Notes: generated by a model from the sequence alone, not told the origin. DNA of 64,000 bases from Haematobia irritans (GCF_050003625.1 NC_134398.1:94325674-94389673); one strand, 5' to 3'. Counted from the first letter of the stretch, positions 9,496 through 20,593 are shown. Translations and numbers: made by a program.

Positions 9496-10556
9496 AACAA
9501 CGGATTATGATTGGAACCTGGAATGTACGAACACTCTCTGAACCGTCTAGATTAAACCAATGCCGTAATGAGATGGCACCATACAACATTGACATACTGG
9601 GACTAAGCGAGGTAAGATGGCTAAACAGCGGAGAAGTACATTTGTCAATTGGGCACAAATTCTTATACTCAGGAAATGATAAGTCTAGAATAAATTGAGT
9701 AGGCCTCTTGATTTCACCGAAAGCAGCAAAGACCCTGATTCAATATCGTGCTGTTTCTGATCGTACAATAGCTGCACGCTTCAGATCCAAATTTCGAAAC
9801 ATAACGGTACTACAGTGCTACGCTCCAACAGAGCCAGACGACGAAGAAACTAAAGCCAATTTCTATGAGCAGCTAGAAGCGTCACTGTGTCTCCATACAC
9901 AACGGAGACATTAAAGTAGTGATTGGAAATTTCAACACCAAAGTAGGCAATGATAACAACAACCTCAAATCGGTCATGGGAATATACGGACTCGGCACAA
10001 TAAGAAATGACAATGGAGACAGATTGGTTGATCTTTGCGCAAGACATAACCTCTTTATAGGAGGCACAAAATTCATCCACAAGAACACGCAATCAAATTG
10101 ATCACATTTTAATCAACAAACTATTTCTCGGATGTCTTCTAGATGTGAGAACAATGCGTCCGAACACGCAATCAAATTGATCACATTTTAATCAACAAAC
10201 TATTTCTCGGATGTCTTCTAGATGTGAGAACAATGAGAGGTGCTGATATCGGCAGTGACCACAATCTCCTTGTAGGTACCTTCAAACCTCGACCAGCTGC
10301 TGTAAAGCCCAGAAAGAAACCGCCCAAATACAACTTATTCAAGCCACAGGACACCAATGTCATCAGTCGATAGGAGGACTCCGTAAAGCAAAACCTTATT
10401 GCAAGAAATGACGATATTTCTTGGCCAGACATTCATCACGCCTGTCACCAAAACGCAGCTGACGTCCTTGGCATTCAGAGAAGATCCCACAAACCAACGA
10501 TAACTGACGAAACATTTCGTGAAATAGCGAAAAGGAAAAGGTTAAAGAACTAAGTC
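9496..10556 (+). pseudogene. endonuclease domain of the RTE-like LINE
   Basis: Opens near MIGTWNVRTL and covers most of an exonuclease-endonuclease-phosphatase fold: LSEVRW, ITVLQCYAPTEPDDEETKAN, IGNFNTKVG, NQIDHILIN, GSDHNLLVG. Broken by a TGA after about 9698, a frameshift near 9912 and a 79-bp tandem duplication at 10084-10241 that repeats the NQIDHIL segment. Not functional. Confidence 0.8.
10084..10241 (+). repeat. 79-bp tandem duplication inside LINE
   Basis: AACACGCAATCAAATTGATC begins at 10084 and again at 10163; the copies are essentially identical until about 10235. Duplicates part of the endonuclease coding region, so it arose after or during insertion of this copy. Confidence 0.9.
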
Positions 10557-10603
10557 TACCACATGAAGACACCGTCGATCAGAGCGACAGTAAAGATAGA
10601 ATA

Positions 10604-10947
10604 CGGGAGCCACCGTGGTGCAATGGTTAGCATGTCCGTCTTGCATACACAAGGTCGTGGGTTCGATTCCTGTTTCGACCAAACACCAAAAAATTTTTCA
10701 GCGGTGGATTATCCCACCTCAGTAATGCTGGTGACATTTCTGAGGGTTTCAAAGCTTCTCTAAGTGGTTTCACTGCAATGTGGAACGCCGTTCGGACTCG
10801 GCTATAAAAAGGAGGTCCCTTGTCATTGAGCTTAACATGGAATCGGGCAGCACTCAGTGATAAGAGAGAAGTTCATCAATGTGGTATCACAATGGACTGA
10901 ATAGTCTAAGTGAGCCTGATACATCGGGCTGCCACCTAACCTAACCT
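10604..10947 (+). mobile_element. tRNA-derived SINE, full length (copy 1)
   Basis: Target duplication AAGATAGAATA at 10593-10603 and 10948-10958. The tRNA-like head has an A box TGGTGCAATGG and B box GGTTCGATTCC (the pol III internal promoter). A body follows, and the last about 70 bp (ACAATGGACTGAATAGTCTA ... TCGGGCTGCCAC) plus a CCTAACCTAACC tail match the 3' end of the LINE at 12184-17165, the probable source of its retrotransposition machinery. Inserted in the RTE-like LINE. Confidence 0.93.
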
Positions 10948-10980
10948 AAGATAGAATATCGACAATCAGCGGCGAGTCTG

Positions 10981-12060
10981 CACAGATTGTGCAGAAATTG
11001 GAGGGGTATAACGCTGTTGAATGCAGTCAATAAACTACTGTCGACGATACTACTTAGTCGCACATCTCCAGCAGTAGAAACCATACTTAGGAACGAACAG
11101 GCAGGGTTCAGACTTGGAAGATCGTGCGCAGACCATATAAATACGGTCAGAATTATTATAGAGCAGTTCATCGAATACAACTGCAATGCATACCTCCTAT
11201 TTGTGGACATTGAGCGCGCGTTCGACACTGTATCCCGTCCAGCACGTTCGACCCTGTATCCCGTCCGCCGAAAACAGTGAACTTAATACGAGAACTGTAA
11301 TGCAAAGTACGCTATAAAGGAAAAGAATGTGAAGAATTCGAGACAGAAGCAGGCGTCAAACAGGGTTGCGTCCTATCACCCACCTTATTTCTGCTGCTCC
11401 TAGACTGTGTCATACAACAGACAAATGTCGAAGCACCATATGGAATACGCTGGAACATGAGAGGATTTCTATTCGACATCGACTATGCGGATGATACCTG
11501 TCTTTTTGCTCACCAATTTGAGGATATTGAAAAGAAAGTCCTAACAAGAAATGCCAAGGCTGTTGGCCTGATGATTAACGCAGCAAAAACAATGTTGATG
11601 AGAATTGGAGGCCACAACGACTCTCTACTCTCACTCGACGGCCAGATAATCGAAGATGTTGAAACTTTCTCATACCTGGGTAGCACCATTACCAAAGATG
11701 GAGGCTCACATGATGACATATCGGGCAGAATAAATAAGGCCCGAAACGGGTTTCATTCTTTGCACAGGGTTTGGCGTGCAAATAACATCTCGACAGATTT
11801 AAACCTGAGAATTTTAGACAGCATCGTTAAGTCAGTTCTTCTATACGGCTGCAGCACTTGGAGTACTACACAAAACTCCCGCAGAAAGCTTCAATCATTT
11901 CACAACAAGTGCTTGAAGCAAATACTTAAAATCTTCTGGCCAAATTGGGTCACAAACGACTAACTATTAGCGATTGCTAACCGTCAGACAATTGAAGCCG
12001 ATGTCGTAAATAGACATGGATTGGGCATATTCTGAGAAGACCATGCAATGATATCGCCAG
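10981..12060 (+). pseudogene. reverse transcriptase and C-terminal part of the RTE-like LINE
   Basis: RT blocks: NWRGITLLNAVNKLLS, EQAGFRLGRSCADHI, LLFVDIERAFDTV, a VKQGCVLSPTLF-like block near 11350, IDYADDTCLFAH (catalytic YADD), then the thumb and C-terminal segment FSYLGSTITKDGGSHDDI and SVLLYGCSTW. Frame breaks occur after 11280 (including a small local duplication of a CCCGTCC motif near 11236-11270) and a stop near 11963. Retrotransposon debris. Confidence 0.85.
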
Positions 12061-12422
12061 TCAACCATCATCATCCCAGATGGCTGGAATAAAAAATATT
12101 GTAGAAACAAGTTGTTAAGTATTGGTTACTATGTTAGTACACTAATTATGCTCTCTTTTGTTTTAAATTTCTTAGAACACATAGGTTAGGTTAGGTTAAA
12201 GTGGCAGCCCGATTAAGATTCAGGCTCACTTAGACTATTCAGTCCATTGTGATATGCCACATTAACTAAAAGTACCTATTACATATGGGCACTTCTAGTT
12301 TTAACCGTTGAACCTTCTCGATTATTTTCTTCTGTTGAACCAACCAGATTGTTCCAAAAACATTAGCAGACTGCTTAAGTTAACGTTTTCCAGGTCCGCT
12401 AGTAATCTGAAGCTATATGCCC

Positions 12423-15400
12423 CTAAAATTTGCTTACGCTTACACAAAATGCAGGACACTCACACAAGAGGTGTTTTATTGATTCCTTCTCCTCCGCATC
12501 ATGACAGCTCATACAATAGTCATTATACTTCGCACCAATAGTTTTTGCAAAATCGCCTATCAGGCAGCGACCCGTTATATCAGATATCAGGAGTGATATT
12601 TGGCGTCTCGAGAACACTAGCATATCTAGTGTGCGGTTTAAGTTTAAATGGGGCCATATTTGCTTGGTGTCGTTACAACCCTTACAATTCTCCCATCGAA
12701 CATTTGCCATCATGACAGCCTTCTCACGCGGAAAGAGCTTGCAGGAAGCCAGAGGCACACCAACAGTTCCCCTGGAATATGTAAGGTAGTTCCTAGCCTT
12801 GCTAGCTCATCTGCTTCGCAGTTCCCCGGTATGTTCCTATGGCCAGGCACCCATATTAGGGAATATTGTGCTGCTCAGCCATCTCATTGAGAGATTTGCG
12901 GCAGTCGATGGCCGTTTTCGAGTTGAGGAACACAGAGTCCAAGGATTTTATTGCAGGTTGACTGTCTGAGTATATATTAATGCCAATATTGCTTGGAGCA
13001 TTACTTCTCAGCCAAGTCCCCACTTCTCTTATTGCTAATATTTCAGCCTGAAAAACACTACAGTGTTCAGGTAATCTTTTCGCTATTCCAAGTTCCAGAT
13101 CTTTAGAAAATGCTCCGAAACCCACTTGGCCATCCAATTTGGAGCCATCAGTGTAGAAATCTATATATCTTTTATTCCCCGGGGTCCGTGTACACCACGC
13201 CTCACTGTTGGGAATTAGAGTCGCAAACTTTTTGTCGAAAAGTGGACTCGCCAAAGTGTATTCCACTACGTTAGGCACATCTGGCATTATTTTGAGGACC
13301 GAACTGTGACCGTAACTTTTTTCCGACCACAGCGATAGCTCGCGCAACCGCACAGCCGTTGTTGCAGCTGACTGTTTGGCCAAAATGTCTAAAGGCAATA
13401 TATGCAGTATGACATTAATGGAGTTTGTTCCTGTCTTGCTGAATGCACCTGAGATACACAAGCACGCCATACGCTGAACTTTGTCTAAACTTGTCGGCTG
13501 GTGAAGTGCCGGCCACCAGACTACAACACCATATAGCATTATAGGTCTAACCACTGCCGTGTATAGCCAATGTACAATTTTTGGTTTTAGTCCCCACTTT
13601 TTCCCTATTGCCTTTTTGCACGAGTATAAAGCTACCGTTGCTTTCCTCGCCCTTTCTTCAATATTAAGCTTAAAGTTCAGCTTCCTGTCCAAAATAACGC
13701 CAAGCTATTTTGCACACTCCCTAAAGGGAATTTCAATACCCCCTAAGGAAATGGGCCTAACCGTGGGAGTTTTGCGATCTTTGCAGTACATGACTAGTTC
13801 TGTCTTTGCAGGATTTACCCCAAGACCATTATCTTTCGCCCATTTCTCAGTCATCCGGAGGGCTCTCTGTATAATATCTCTAACTGTTGATGGGAATTTT
13901 CCCCTGACTGCTAGCGCCACATCATCTGCGTATGCCACCACTTGTATCCTTTCTTTTTCCAGGGAAACCAGAAGGTCGTTTATAGCAACATTCCAAAGAA
14001 TAGGTGATAGAACTCCTCCTTGAGGAGTGCCTCTGTTCACATATCTTTGTATGTTTGCTTGTCCTAGTGTGGCTGAAATGCGTCTCTGCCTTAGAAGTTC
14101 GTCTAACAGCCTAAGTATACCTGGATCAACATTCAGAGTTGTCAGTCCATTTAATATCGAGCTCGGATGGACATTATTGAACGCCCCTTCGATGTCTAGA
14201 AACGCCACGATTGTGTATTCTTTGACAGATAGTGAGCTTTCAATAAAGCTGACTAGTTCATGTAATGCGGTCTCAGTAGACCTGTCCTTCGAGTATGCAT
14301 GTTGTCGTTTCGAGAGCAAACTTGAATCGACGCTAGTTCTAAGATAAATATCTATCATCCTCTCCAGAGTCTTAAGTAGGAATGATGATAAGCTGATTGT
14401 CGGAAATCCTTCGCATTCGAGTGAGAGGCTTTTCACGCTTTAGGTATGAAAACGACTTTTGATTCTCTCCACTTTCGTGGAATATATGCTAAGTTGATAA
14501 ATCCTATATATATCGCCGACAACCAGGGGATAATTCTGTCAGCAACCGCTTTTAACTCCGACGGAGTAATTCCATCAGGTCCGGGGGATTTGAATGATCC
14601 AAAGCTATTTAACGTCCATTTTATTCTACATTCTGATACAATTTCCTCGATAGGAAACGACCGCTGAGCCACTGTGGCACCGCCAGTGCATGGTTCAACC
14701 GTCTGATTTCCGGGAAAATGTGTGTCCAATAGTACCTCCAGCGTCTCCTCACTGGACGTTGTCCAATTGCCCTCCGATGTTTTAATGAAACCTGGAGCGG
14801 AGCTCGTGGATGCTAGCACCTTCCGTAGTCTGGAAGCTTCGGACGTATTCTCAATGCTGCTGCAGTAATCATTCCAAGAGTTATGCTGAGCCTTTCTCAG
14901 TTCTCGCTTGTATCCTCTCAGATTCCACAGGAGCTCTGGTGGACTTTGCTTTGTTAAAGAGCTTCCTGCACGATTTCCTCATATTACCTAACTCCGTAGA
15001 CCACCATGGTGGTCGATTTTTCCCCCTTGGCTTCCCTTTAGGGCATGCAGCTTTCAGTGAAATGTTGAAGGCCTTAGTAATCCTCTCCACTGCGTGTTCG
15101 ATAACTTGCACAGTGCTCATATTTGTATCTGGTATTTCCGGTATCATCATATTGAACGATTCCCTATACCTATTCCAGTCAGCTTTCCTAACATTTGGCG
15201 GAAATATGGTCTTGGTGGTATGAACATCAAATTTGAAACTGATGTAGCGATGATCTGAGAAGCTGTGTTCACTTAAAACATGCCACTCAGATATCATTTC
15301 ATTCAGTTCTTGCGAGGCCAAGGTGATGTCCAAAACCTCTTGCCTGTTTTTAGTGACAAAGGTTGGAGCATCTCCCTTGTTGCAAACTACCAGATTAGTA

Positions 15401-15897
15401 CGCAAAATAAACTCTATTAGCGACTCTCCCCTTGCATTAGTATCACTACTTCCCCATATACTATGATGCGCATTCGCATCGCATCCCATAATGAGTTTCG
15501 TCTTTGTTTTCAGTGACTCCTCAACTAAGGTCTTAACGGCACATGGAGGCATCTCCCTGTCATGTCCCATGTAGACCGAAGATACCCAATATTTGCATTT
15601 GGCTATTTCTAAATTGGCAACGACAGTGTCTGCATTGCACATTGAAGGAAGCAGAAACAAGTTAAGCTCGTTTTTAGCAATTATACAGGCTCGAATTACA
15701 TCATTACCAGTATACTGCAATAATTTGAACCCCGGAGTACTTAATTCACATATTTTGTTTCTATAAACATATGGTTCTTGAATAAGAACTATGTCTATGT
15801 CCCCTTTCATCAGGAGAACTTTTAAGGCAGCACATGCAGCCTTACAATGATGAAGAATTATCTGGAGGATCCGTAGGACCATCGAGATTTTCAACAA
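12423..15897 (-). pseudogene. LINE ORF2: endonuclease, RT, RNase H, CCHC
   Basis: Domain order: APE-like endonuclease (QEPYVYRNKICELSTPGFKL, GCDANAHHSIWGS, LSEHSFSDHRYISF; 15897-14881), RT (PGPDGITPSELK, GTPQGGVLSPILWN, VVAYADDVALAV; about 14800-12900), RNase H (FYTDGSKLDGQVGFGAFS, AEILAIREV) and a C-terminal cysteine/histidine motif (CMSCHDAEEKESIKHLLCEC) near 12450. Lesions: frameshift near 14885, stop and frameshift near 14437, TAG at about 13705, frameshift near 12857. It overlaps ORF1 by 56 nt, a common LINE arrangement. All catalytic signatures survive despite about five lesions. Confidence 0.9.
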
Positions 15898-17059
15898 CCG
15901 TCACATCAGCCGCTTCAATCGAGTCATCAAGAATGTCTTCTTCAGAGATATCGGTGACTCTCGCAATAACCATAGGTTCAACTTTGGTGAGTTCTGAGGC
16001 AGTAGAAGCCTCCTCACGCATACGGTATCTATCCATGTCTTCAACTTTGGTATCTCCCTCGACTTCGCAAGAGGATCCGCTTACTTCTGATTCAGGCAGA
16101 GGCTTGTCCATTTCTGAATCCTTTAGCTGATCGTTTTTATACACCTTCATTTGGATATAATGAAAGCCATAACATACACGGCCCTGAGACTTTGCTAGAT
16201 GTGGCAAAGACTGAGTGTTCAATATAAACACTGCATGCCGTCTTGGCCCATCCACTTCATCCAAACGGCCAACCTTCCAATCAGCTGTTGGAAGATCTGG
16301 ATTCCATTGTTTCAGTCTATTTAAAATAGATTCAGGGTCAGGAGGGTTTGCAGGTATCCACGCATGTGCTCTTGGTCTAGCCGGTATGTCTTTCTTCTCG
16401 ACTAACTCTAGAGCAGCTCCTTCCCAAACTTCACCAATTAGTATCAGAGCAGCTTTAAAACATTCTATAGACCTCTGGTCCTCAAATGCGACTAGCTTAA
16501 ATTGTCCTTGATACCAACCAGCCTCTTGGTGTCGAGGATCCGGGCCGGGAAACTTTTCCAGCACCTGTGAGTAGACGCCAGACAAAGCATTCTCAATTTT
16601 TTGCTTTGGAACCATACCGTCCAATGCTCCTTTATTAATGATAGCCATCACAAGGCTGTCTTTAGCAACTGAGGCAAACGATCGTTGGTCCCTTTTGGAG
16701 GATGGCAGCTCATCCGGTGATCGTTCCCTTTTTCCAGCCTCAAGAATTCCTTGAGCCCATTTTAAGGAATCGCTTTGTTTAGCCGACAATGTGCTTGGGT
16801 CGACTGATCCTAATTTCTTTAAGATAAACAAAGCATTTCTGCGTTCGTTGAATCTCTTTCGTGAGGGATTACCTCCTTTTGATGCCGGTACCTTCGAAAA
16901 GGTTCGACTTGTCAAATTGTCGCCACCTGTCGACCCGTCTACAGGTCGACTAATTGGGCCTAACTCTTGCTCATTGCCCAAATTTATAACTCCAGTCGAT
17001 ACCCGTCCACTGGGCCCTGAAGTTAGCAACCCAGTGAATGTCTTTGAATTTCTCTGCAT
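15842..17059 (-). CDS. LINE ORF1 (DUF4780-like RNA-binding/gag-like protein)
   Basis: 405 codons, uninterrupted. Basic, low-complexity N-terminus (residues about 1-110) with a KRERSPDELPSSKRDQ segment, then a globular part with FPGPDPRHQEAGWYQGQFKL and RPRAHAWIPANPPDPESILN, characteristic of DUF4780 proteins of insect LINEs, then an acidic tail rich in E, D and S. Function is presumed RNA packaging in the RNP. The ATG at 17059 is the first good start after the 5' UTR. Still open although ORF2 is broken. Confidence 0.85.
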   Translation of the reverse strand: MQRNSKTFTGLLTSGPSGRVSTGVINLGNEQELGPISRPVDGSTGGDNLTSRTFSKVPASKGGNPSRKRFNERRNALFILKKLGSVDPSTLSAKQSDSLKWAQGILEAGKRERSPDELPSSKRDQRSFASVAKDSLVMAIINKGALDGMVPKQKIENALSGVYSQVLEKFPGPDPRHQEAGWYQGQFKLVAFEDQRSIECFKAALILIGEVWEGAALELVEKKDIPARPRAHAWIPANPPDPESILNRLKQWNPDLPTADWKVGRLDEVDGPRRHAVFILNTQSLPHLAKSQGRVCYGFHYIQMKVYKNDQLKDSEMDKPLPESEVSGSSCEVEGDTKVEDMDRYRMREEASTASELTKVEPMVIARVTDISEEDILDDSIEAADVTVVENLDGPTDPPDNSSSL

Positions 17060-17165
17060 GGTGGCCTAATATCCCACCACACTTGACATTCGTAGTAGGT
17101 ACTTATTACGATGATTTTATCCGCTATTAAAAAACACGTCCGTTCCGTTCGACGGTTGAAAGCTC

Positions 17166-17692
17166 AGAACACATACGAACATATCATATATACTTATTCT
17201 CACATTTTATTATATCATCATATCAGTGTATTGAATTACTGCGTTGAATAAAGAGCAATGAAATAGAACATCTCAATTTAAATCATTTACATACATGACA
17301 ATTTAGTGGTTGAATATTCTCAAGAATGCCCACAGAATCATCTATGGAACAGAATCCAGCAACTTTGGAATCATTGACGGCAGCGTTAACGAATGTAATA
17401 CAACAAGCTGTGCAGAATGCAACGACATCAGTATGGACCAACGTGCAGCCACAGAACAACCTCAAAAACTCCGCCATTTGCAGTTCGGGAATTTAAAGAG
17501 GGTACCATCACGTTACAAGACTACTTCAAACATTTTGATGCAGCTTATGTTGAGTAAAATACCGGAACCCGAACACAAACAGTATGCATTAGTTTATATG
17601 GGAAGTGATCTCAACAATGCTCTTAAATTCGTTCGATATACAGTTGAATCAACAATAAGGACTTAGAGTGAAATGCAGGGAGCAGCACCACA
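17166..17692 (+). pseudogene. gypsy 5' LTR end, leader and gag start
   Basis: 17166-about 17264 is the LTR portion displaced by the LINE (CATACGAACATATC ... GTTGAATAAAGA). After it, reading frames give a gag-like stretch split by a frameshift: PPFAVREFKEGTITLQDYF about 17470-17540, then LSKIPEPEHKQYALVYMGSD in another frame. This resembles the gag of Ty3/gypsy elements annotated as K02A2.6-like. Cut at 17692 by the mariner. Confidence 0.65.
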
Positions 17693-17694
17693 TA

Positions 17695-18985
17695 AAGGGT
17701 GATACGGTCAAAATTTGGTCAATATAAACTTGACGTATTTCTTTCAATTTTGCATTTAAAAAACCTGAACACCCCTCATTTTGAAGGTGTGTGTGTGTGT
17801 AGAATGTTGCTCCTATTTTGATTTTGGAATTCATTCTTCAGTTGTCAAAATGCCGTCCAAGCAAGAAGAGCAGCGTATCAAAATTTTGCTCGCGCATCGC
17901 GAAAATCCGAGCTACTCGCACGCAAAGCTGGCAAAATCGCGAAAAGTTGCCAAATCAACCGTTACAAATGTAATTAAAGTGCTTGGGGAACGTTTGTCGA
18001 CAGCCAGGAAGTCTGGATCGGGGGGAAATCGAAAACCGGAAGCCGCTGAGACGACAAAGAGAGTTGCCGGTAGTTTCAAGCGAAACCCTAACCTCTCTCT
18101 CCGAGATGCCGCAAATATCGGCTACAACCGTGCATCGAGCCAAAAAACGAGCCGGACTATCGACTTACAAGAAGGTAGTGACTCCATATCGCGATGATAA
18201 ACAAAATACGACGGCCAAAGCGCGATCCCGGAGGCTGTACACGACGATGCTGACCAAGTTTGACTGCGTGGTAATGGACGACGAAACCTACGTCAAAGCC
18301 GACTACAAGCAGCTTCCGGGACAGGAGTTTTATACGGCAAAAGGAAGGGGAAAGGTAGCAGATATTTTCAAGCACATAAAACTGTCAAAGTTCGCAAAGA
18401 AATATCTGGTTTGGCAAGCCATCTGTACCTGTGGCTTGAAAAGCAGCATTTTCATAGCTTCCGGGACTGTCAACCAAGAAATTTACGTGAAAGAGTGTTT
18501 GAATAAACGTGTTCTGCCTTTCCTGAAGAAACACGGTTGTTCCGTACTGTTTTGGCCGGATTTGGCATCTTGCCATTACGGTAAAAAGGCCATGGAGTGG
18601 TACGCCGCCAACAACGTGCAGGTGGTTCCCAAGGACAAGAACCCTCCCAACACGCCAGAGCTCCGCCCAATTGAGAAATACTGGGCTATTGTCAAGCGGA
18701 ACCTAAAGAAGATCAAAAAAACTGCTAAGGACGAGCAGCAGTTCAAGGCAAACTGGCTTTCTGCGGCGAAGAAGGTCGACAAGGTGGCTGTACAAAATCT
18801 GATGGCAGGTGTCAAGCGTGAGGCCCGGCAATTCGGATTTGGAAAAGCGAAAGCCTAACTGAATATTTTTCCTGAATTTTATACTAATTGAACTTGAGAA
18901 AGAAATTTAATTTGATTTTTTAAATAAGCGATTTCACCGATTTACACGCGTTTTCCCTTGACCAAATTTTGACCGTATCACCCTT
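17695..18985 (+). mobile_element. mariner-type DNA transposon, DD37E group
   Basis: Terminal inverted repeats of at least 28 bp start AAGGGTGATACGGTCAAAAT and end in their complement. TA target duplications at 17693-17694 and 18986-18987. Full length 1291 bp with a single transposase gene. Inserted in the gypsy gag region. Confidence 0.93.
17850..18858 (+). pseudogene. DD37E (ITmD37E-like) transposase, one frameshift
   Basis: About 335 residues. Start MPSKQEEQRIKILLAHRENP, N-terminal helix-turn-helix DNA-binding region, frameshift near 18115, then HRAKKRAGLSTYKKVVTPYR and the catalytic domain: first Asp in VVMDDETYVKADY, second Asp in FWPDLASCHYG, Glu in RPIEKYWAIVKRNL. Counting residues between the second Asp and this Glu gives 37, hence DD37E. 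C-terminus FGFGKAKA. The ATG at 17850 is preferred to an upstream in-frame ATG at 17781, which lies in the 5' UTR. Catalytic residues intact; otherwise near full length, so a young copy. Confidence 0.9.
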
Positions 18986-18987
18986 TA

Positions 18988-19307
18988 TTCATGAGCCGAC
19001 CAATAAATTCGGATATCCGCCAGTAACACGGAAAAGAAGTGGCCATATTAGGCAACAACAACAAACTGTAATGGTTGTGCTGTACAGAGCATTTGAAAAG
19101 AAATTGCAGATCGTTTTTTTTTACACTTTTTGGTAAAAATGAAGTGGGAAATAATCGTGTGAATCACATAGTGACAATTCCAAAAAACATATCATTAGAA
19201 GAACAGGAACATATAAATGGTGTCCTGAGTCAATACAGTGATGTTTTTGCTGATGGGCCAGGGCTTTTAAGGGGGCCTCCAGCCACAATATAACTTAAGC
19301 TGGAAGC
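18988..19307 (+). pseudogene. gypsy pol fragment, protease-RT junction
   Basis: Frame with HIVTIPKNISLEEQEHINGV followed by SQYSDVFADGPGLLRG, the conserved segment just before the RT fingers in gypsy elements. Interrupted at 19310 by a mariner remnant and continued at 19923. Confidence 0.75.
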
Positions 19308-19309
19308 TA

Positions 19310-19920
19310 CGAGGGCGGTTCGGAAGCTTCTTAGCCTATCAATGAAAGAGAATAGTTAGTTTTTTAAAAATACTTTTATTTTTCAATATAATCTCTTGAA
19401 ACTTCAATACACTTAGTCCAACGCTTTTCTAGCAATTCTATCCCTTGATTAAAATAGTTTTCCTCAAGTTCTTCAAAATAGTGGTTTACAACTGTAATTG
19501 CATCTTCATTTGAGGTAAAACGCTTGCCAGCAAGGATTTTTTTTAGATTTGGGAACAAGTAAAAGTCAAAAGTCAACAAGTGGTTCATCTACAATGCTTT
19601 AAATTCAGCAACTCAATTTTTTACTGTTGCATATGAAGGAGCACTTTCACCCAACACATTCACCATATCATGATGAATTTCTTGTCCCGATAAACCTATT
19701 TATTTAAATATTTAATGACAGCACGCATTTCTAATTTTCATTGTAAAAAAATTGGGGATGCGTCTTTTTTGAACACCTGTTTCTATATGAAGGAGTTGCC
19801 AGATCGAAACAAAATTTAACATGTGTTCATAACAGAGATGGAAGTTTCCACAACACTTAACTTTTTTCTGTTTATACCGCGCTTTTTGTGCTAGGCTAAG
19901 AAGTTTCCGAACTGCCCTCG
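19310..19920 (-). mobile_element. mariner remnant with the transposase core deleted
   Basis: 29-bp inverted repeats (CGAGGGCGGTTCGGAAGCTT ... and complement of CTAAGAAGTTTCCGAACTGC) with TA target sites at 19308-19309 and 19921-19922. Minus-strand translation retains an N-terminal part (GLSGQEIHHDMVNVLGESAP, then a stop) joined directly to the C-terminal part (FDFYLFPNLKKILAGKRF ... IEVSRDYIEK). The catalytic domain between them is gone, so the copy is non-autonomous. Confidence 0.9.
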
Positions 19921-20593
19921 TAGACCGTGTTTTGCAAAAGCTCGTGATATACCGTTGGCCCTTAGAGAGAGCTATGCAGCAAAAATTGATGAGAAACTTG
20001 CCGATGGAATTTTCGTAAGAGTAGACCACTCAGAGTGGGCTTCGACAACCCATGTGGTGGCAAGAAAGAATGGAAAAATACGTATTACGGGAAACTATAA
20101 GCCAACGCTGAACCCACAACTGATAATTGAACAATATACCCAAATCAGAGCATCTTTTCAATAAAGTAAACAATTCTAAAATATTTTGTCACCTTGACAT
20201 ATATGCATTTACCAATTGACAGAAAGTTTAGTGAAGTATTAAATTTGAATACACCCCCACAAATACGGCCGACACGTGCGGTTTATGGAGCCGCGAACAT
20301 CCCCGCTATTTGACAGCGCCGTATGGAGGGAATATTTCAAGGTATTTCAAACGTAGATCTAAATGCGTGTTTGCTGCAGAGTCCGTTGAATTTCTTGGAC
20401 ACAAAATCGATAAAAATGGCATCCACAAGTCAGATCGTCACACAAAAGCGATACGAGATTCCCCAGAACCACAGTTTTGATGACCTTACATTATTCTTGG
20501 GGAAGGCGAAATATTGCAATTCATTTATACCTAATTTATCCACAATTGATAAAACGAACTTTGAATGGACACCTGAAGCAAAGAAGGCATATA
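19921..20593 (+). pseudogene. gypsy reverse transcriptase fragment
   Basis: Continues the polyprotein: FAKARDIPLALRESYAAKID, GIFVRVDHSEWASTTHVVAR, KNGKIRITGNYKPTLNP, then after frameshifts an FCHLDIYDAFTHLPID-like block (about 20185-20220) and AVYGAANIPAIWQRRM-like sequence. Several frameshifts; the YxDD region is not preserved in a readable form. Ends at the SINE tail. Confidence 0.85.

Larger units (their letters stand above)
9250..12107 (+). mobile_element. RTE-like LINE, degenerate
   Basis: 5' region GCCGGTCCCAAGCCCGG near 9257, an apurinic-endonuclease-like domain, reverse transcriptase and C-terminal region, ending near an A-rich stretch before 12107. Interrupted by a SINE at 10604-10947. 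Endonuclease style (GTWNVRTLSEPSRL, ILGLSEVRWLNSGE) is that of RTE-type elements often mislabelled craniofacial development protein 2. Start and end are approximate. Confidence 0.8.
12184..17165 (-). mobile_element. full-length LINE with RNase H (I/LOA-like), inserted in the gypsy 5' LTR
   Basis: 10-bp target duplication AGAACACATA at 12174-12183 and 17166-17175. 5' UTR about 17060-17165, ORF1 17059-15842, ORF2 15897-12423, then a 3' UTR ending in GGTTAGGTTAGG (plus strand), i.e. a (CCTAA)n-type tail on the element strand. The 3' about 70 bp are shared with the SINEs here. Presence of RNase H after RT supports the I/LOA group; exact clade undetermined. Confidence 0.9.

Noticed and set aside
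10604..10690. tRNA gene
   Set aside because: A and B boxes are present, but the head is followed by a SINE body, LINE-like tail and an 11-bp target duplication; a second copy at 32699 has the same structure.
10935..10947. Telomere repeat (TTAGG)n
   Set aside because: Only two to three units and always at the 3' end of SINE/LINE copies; a retroelement tail.
17781..17849. Upstream ATG at 17781 as the mariner transposase start
   Set aside because: Encoded residues are not transposase-like; MPSKQ at 17850 is the typical beginning after the 5' UTR.
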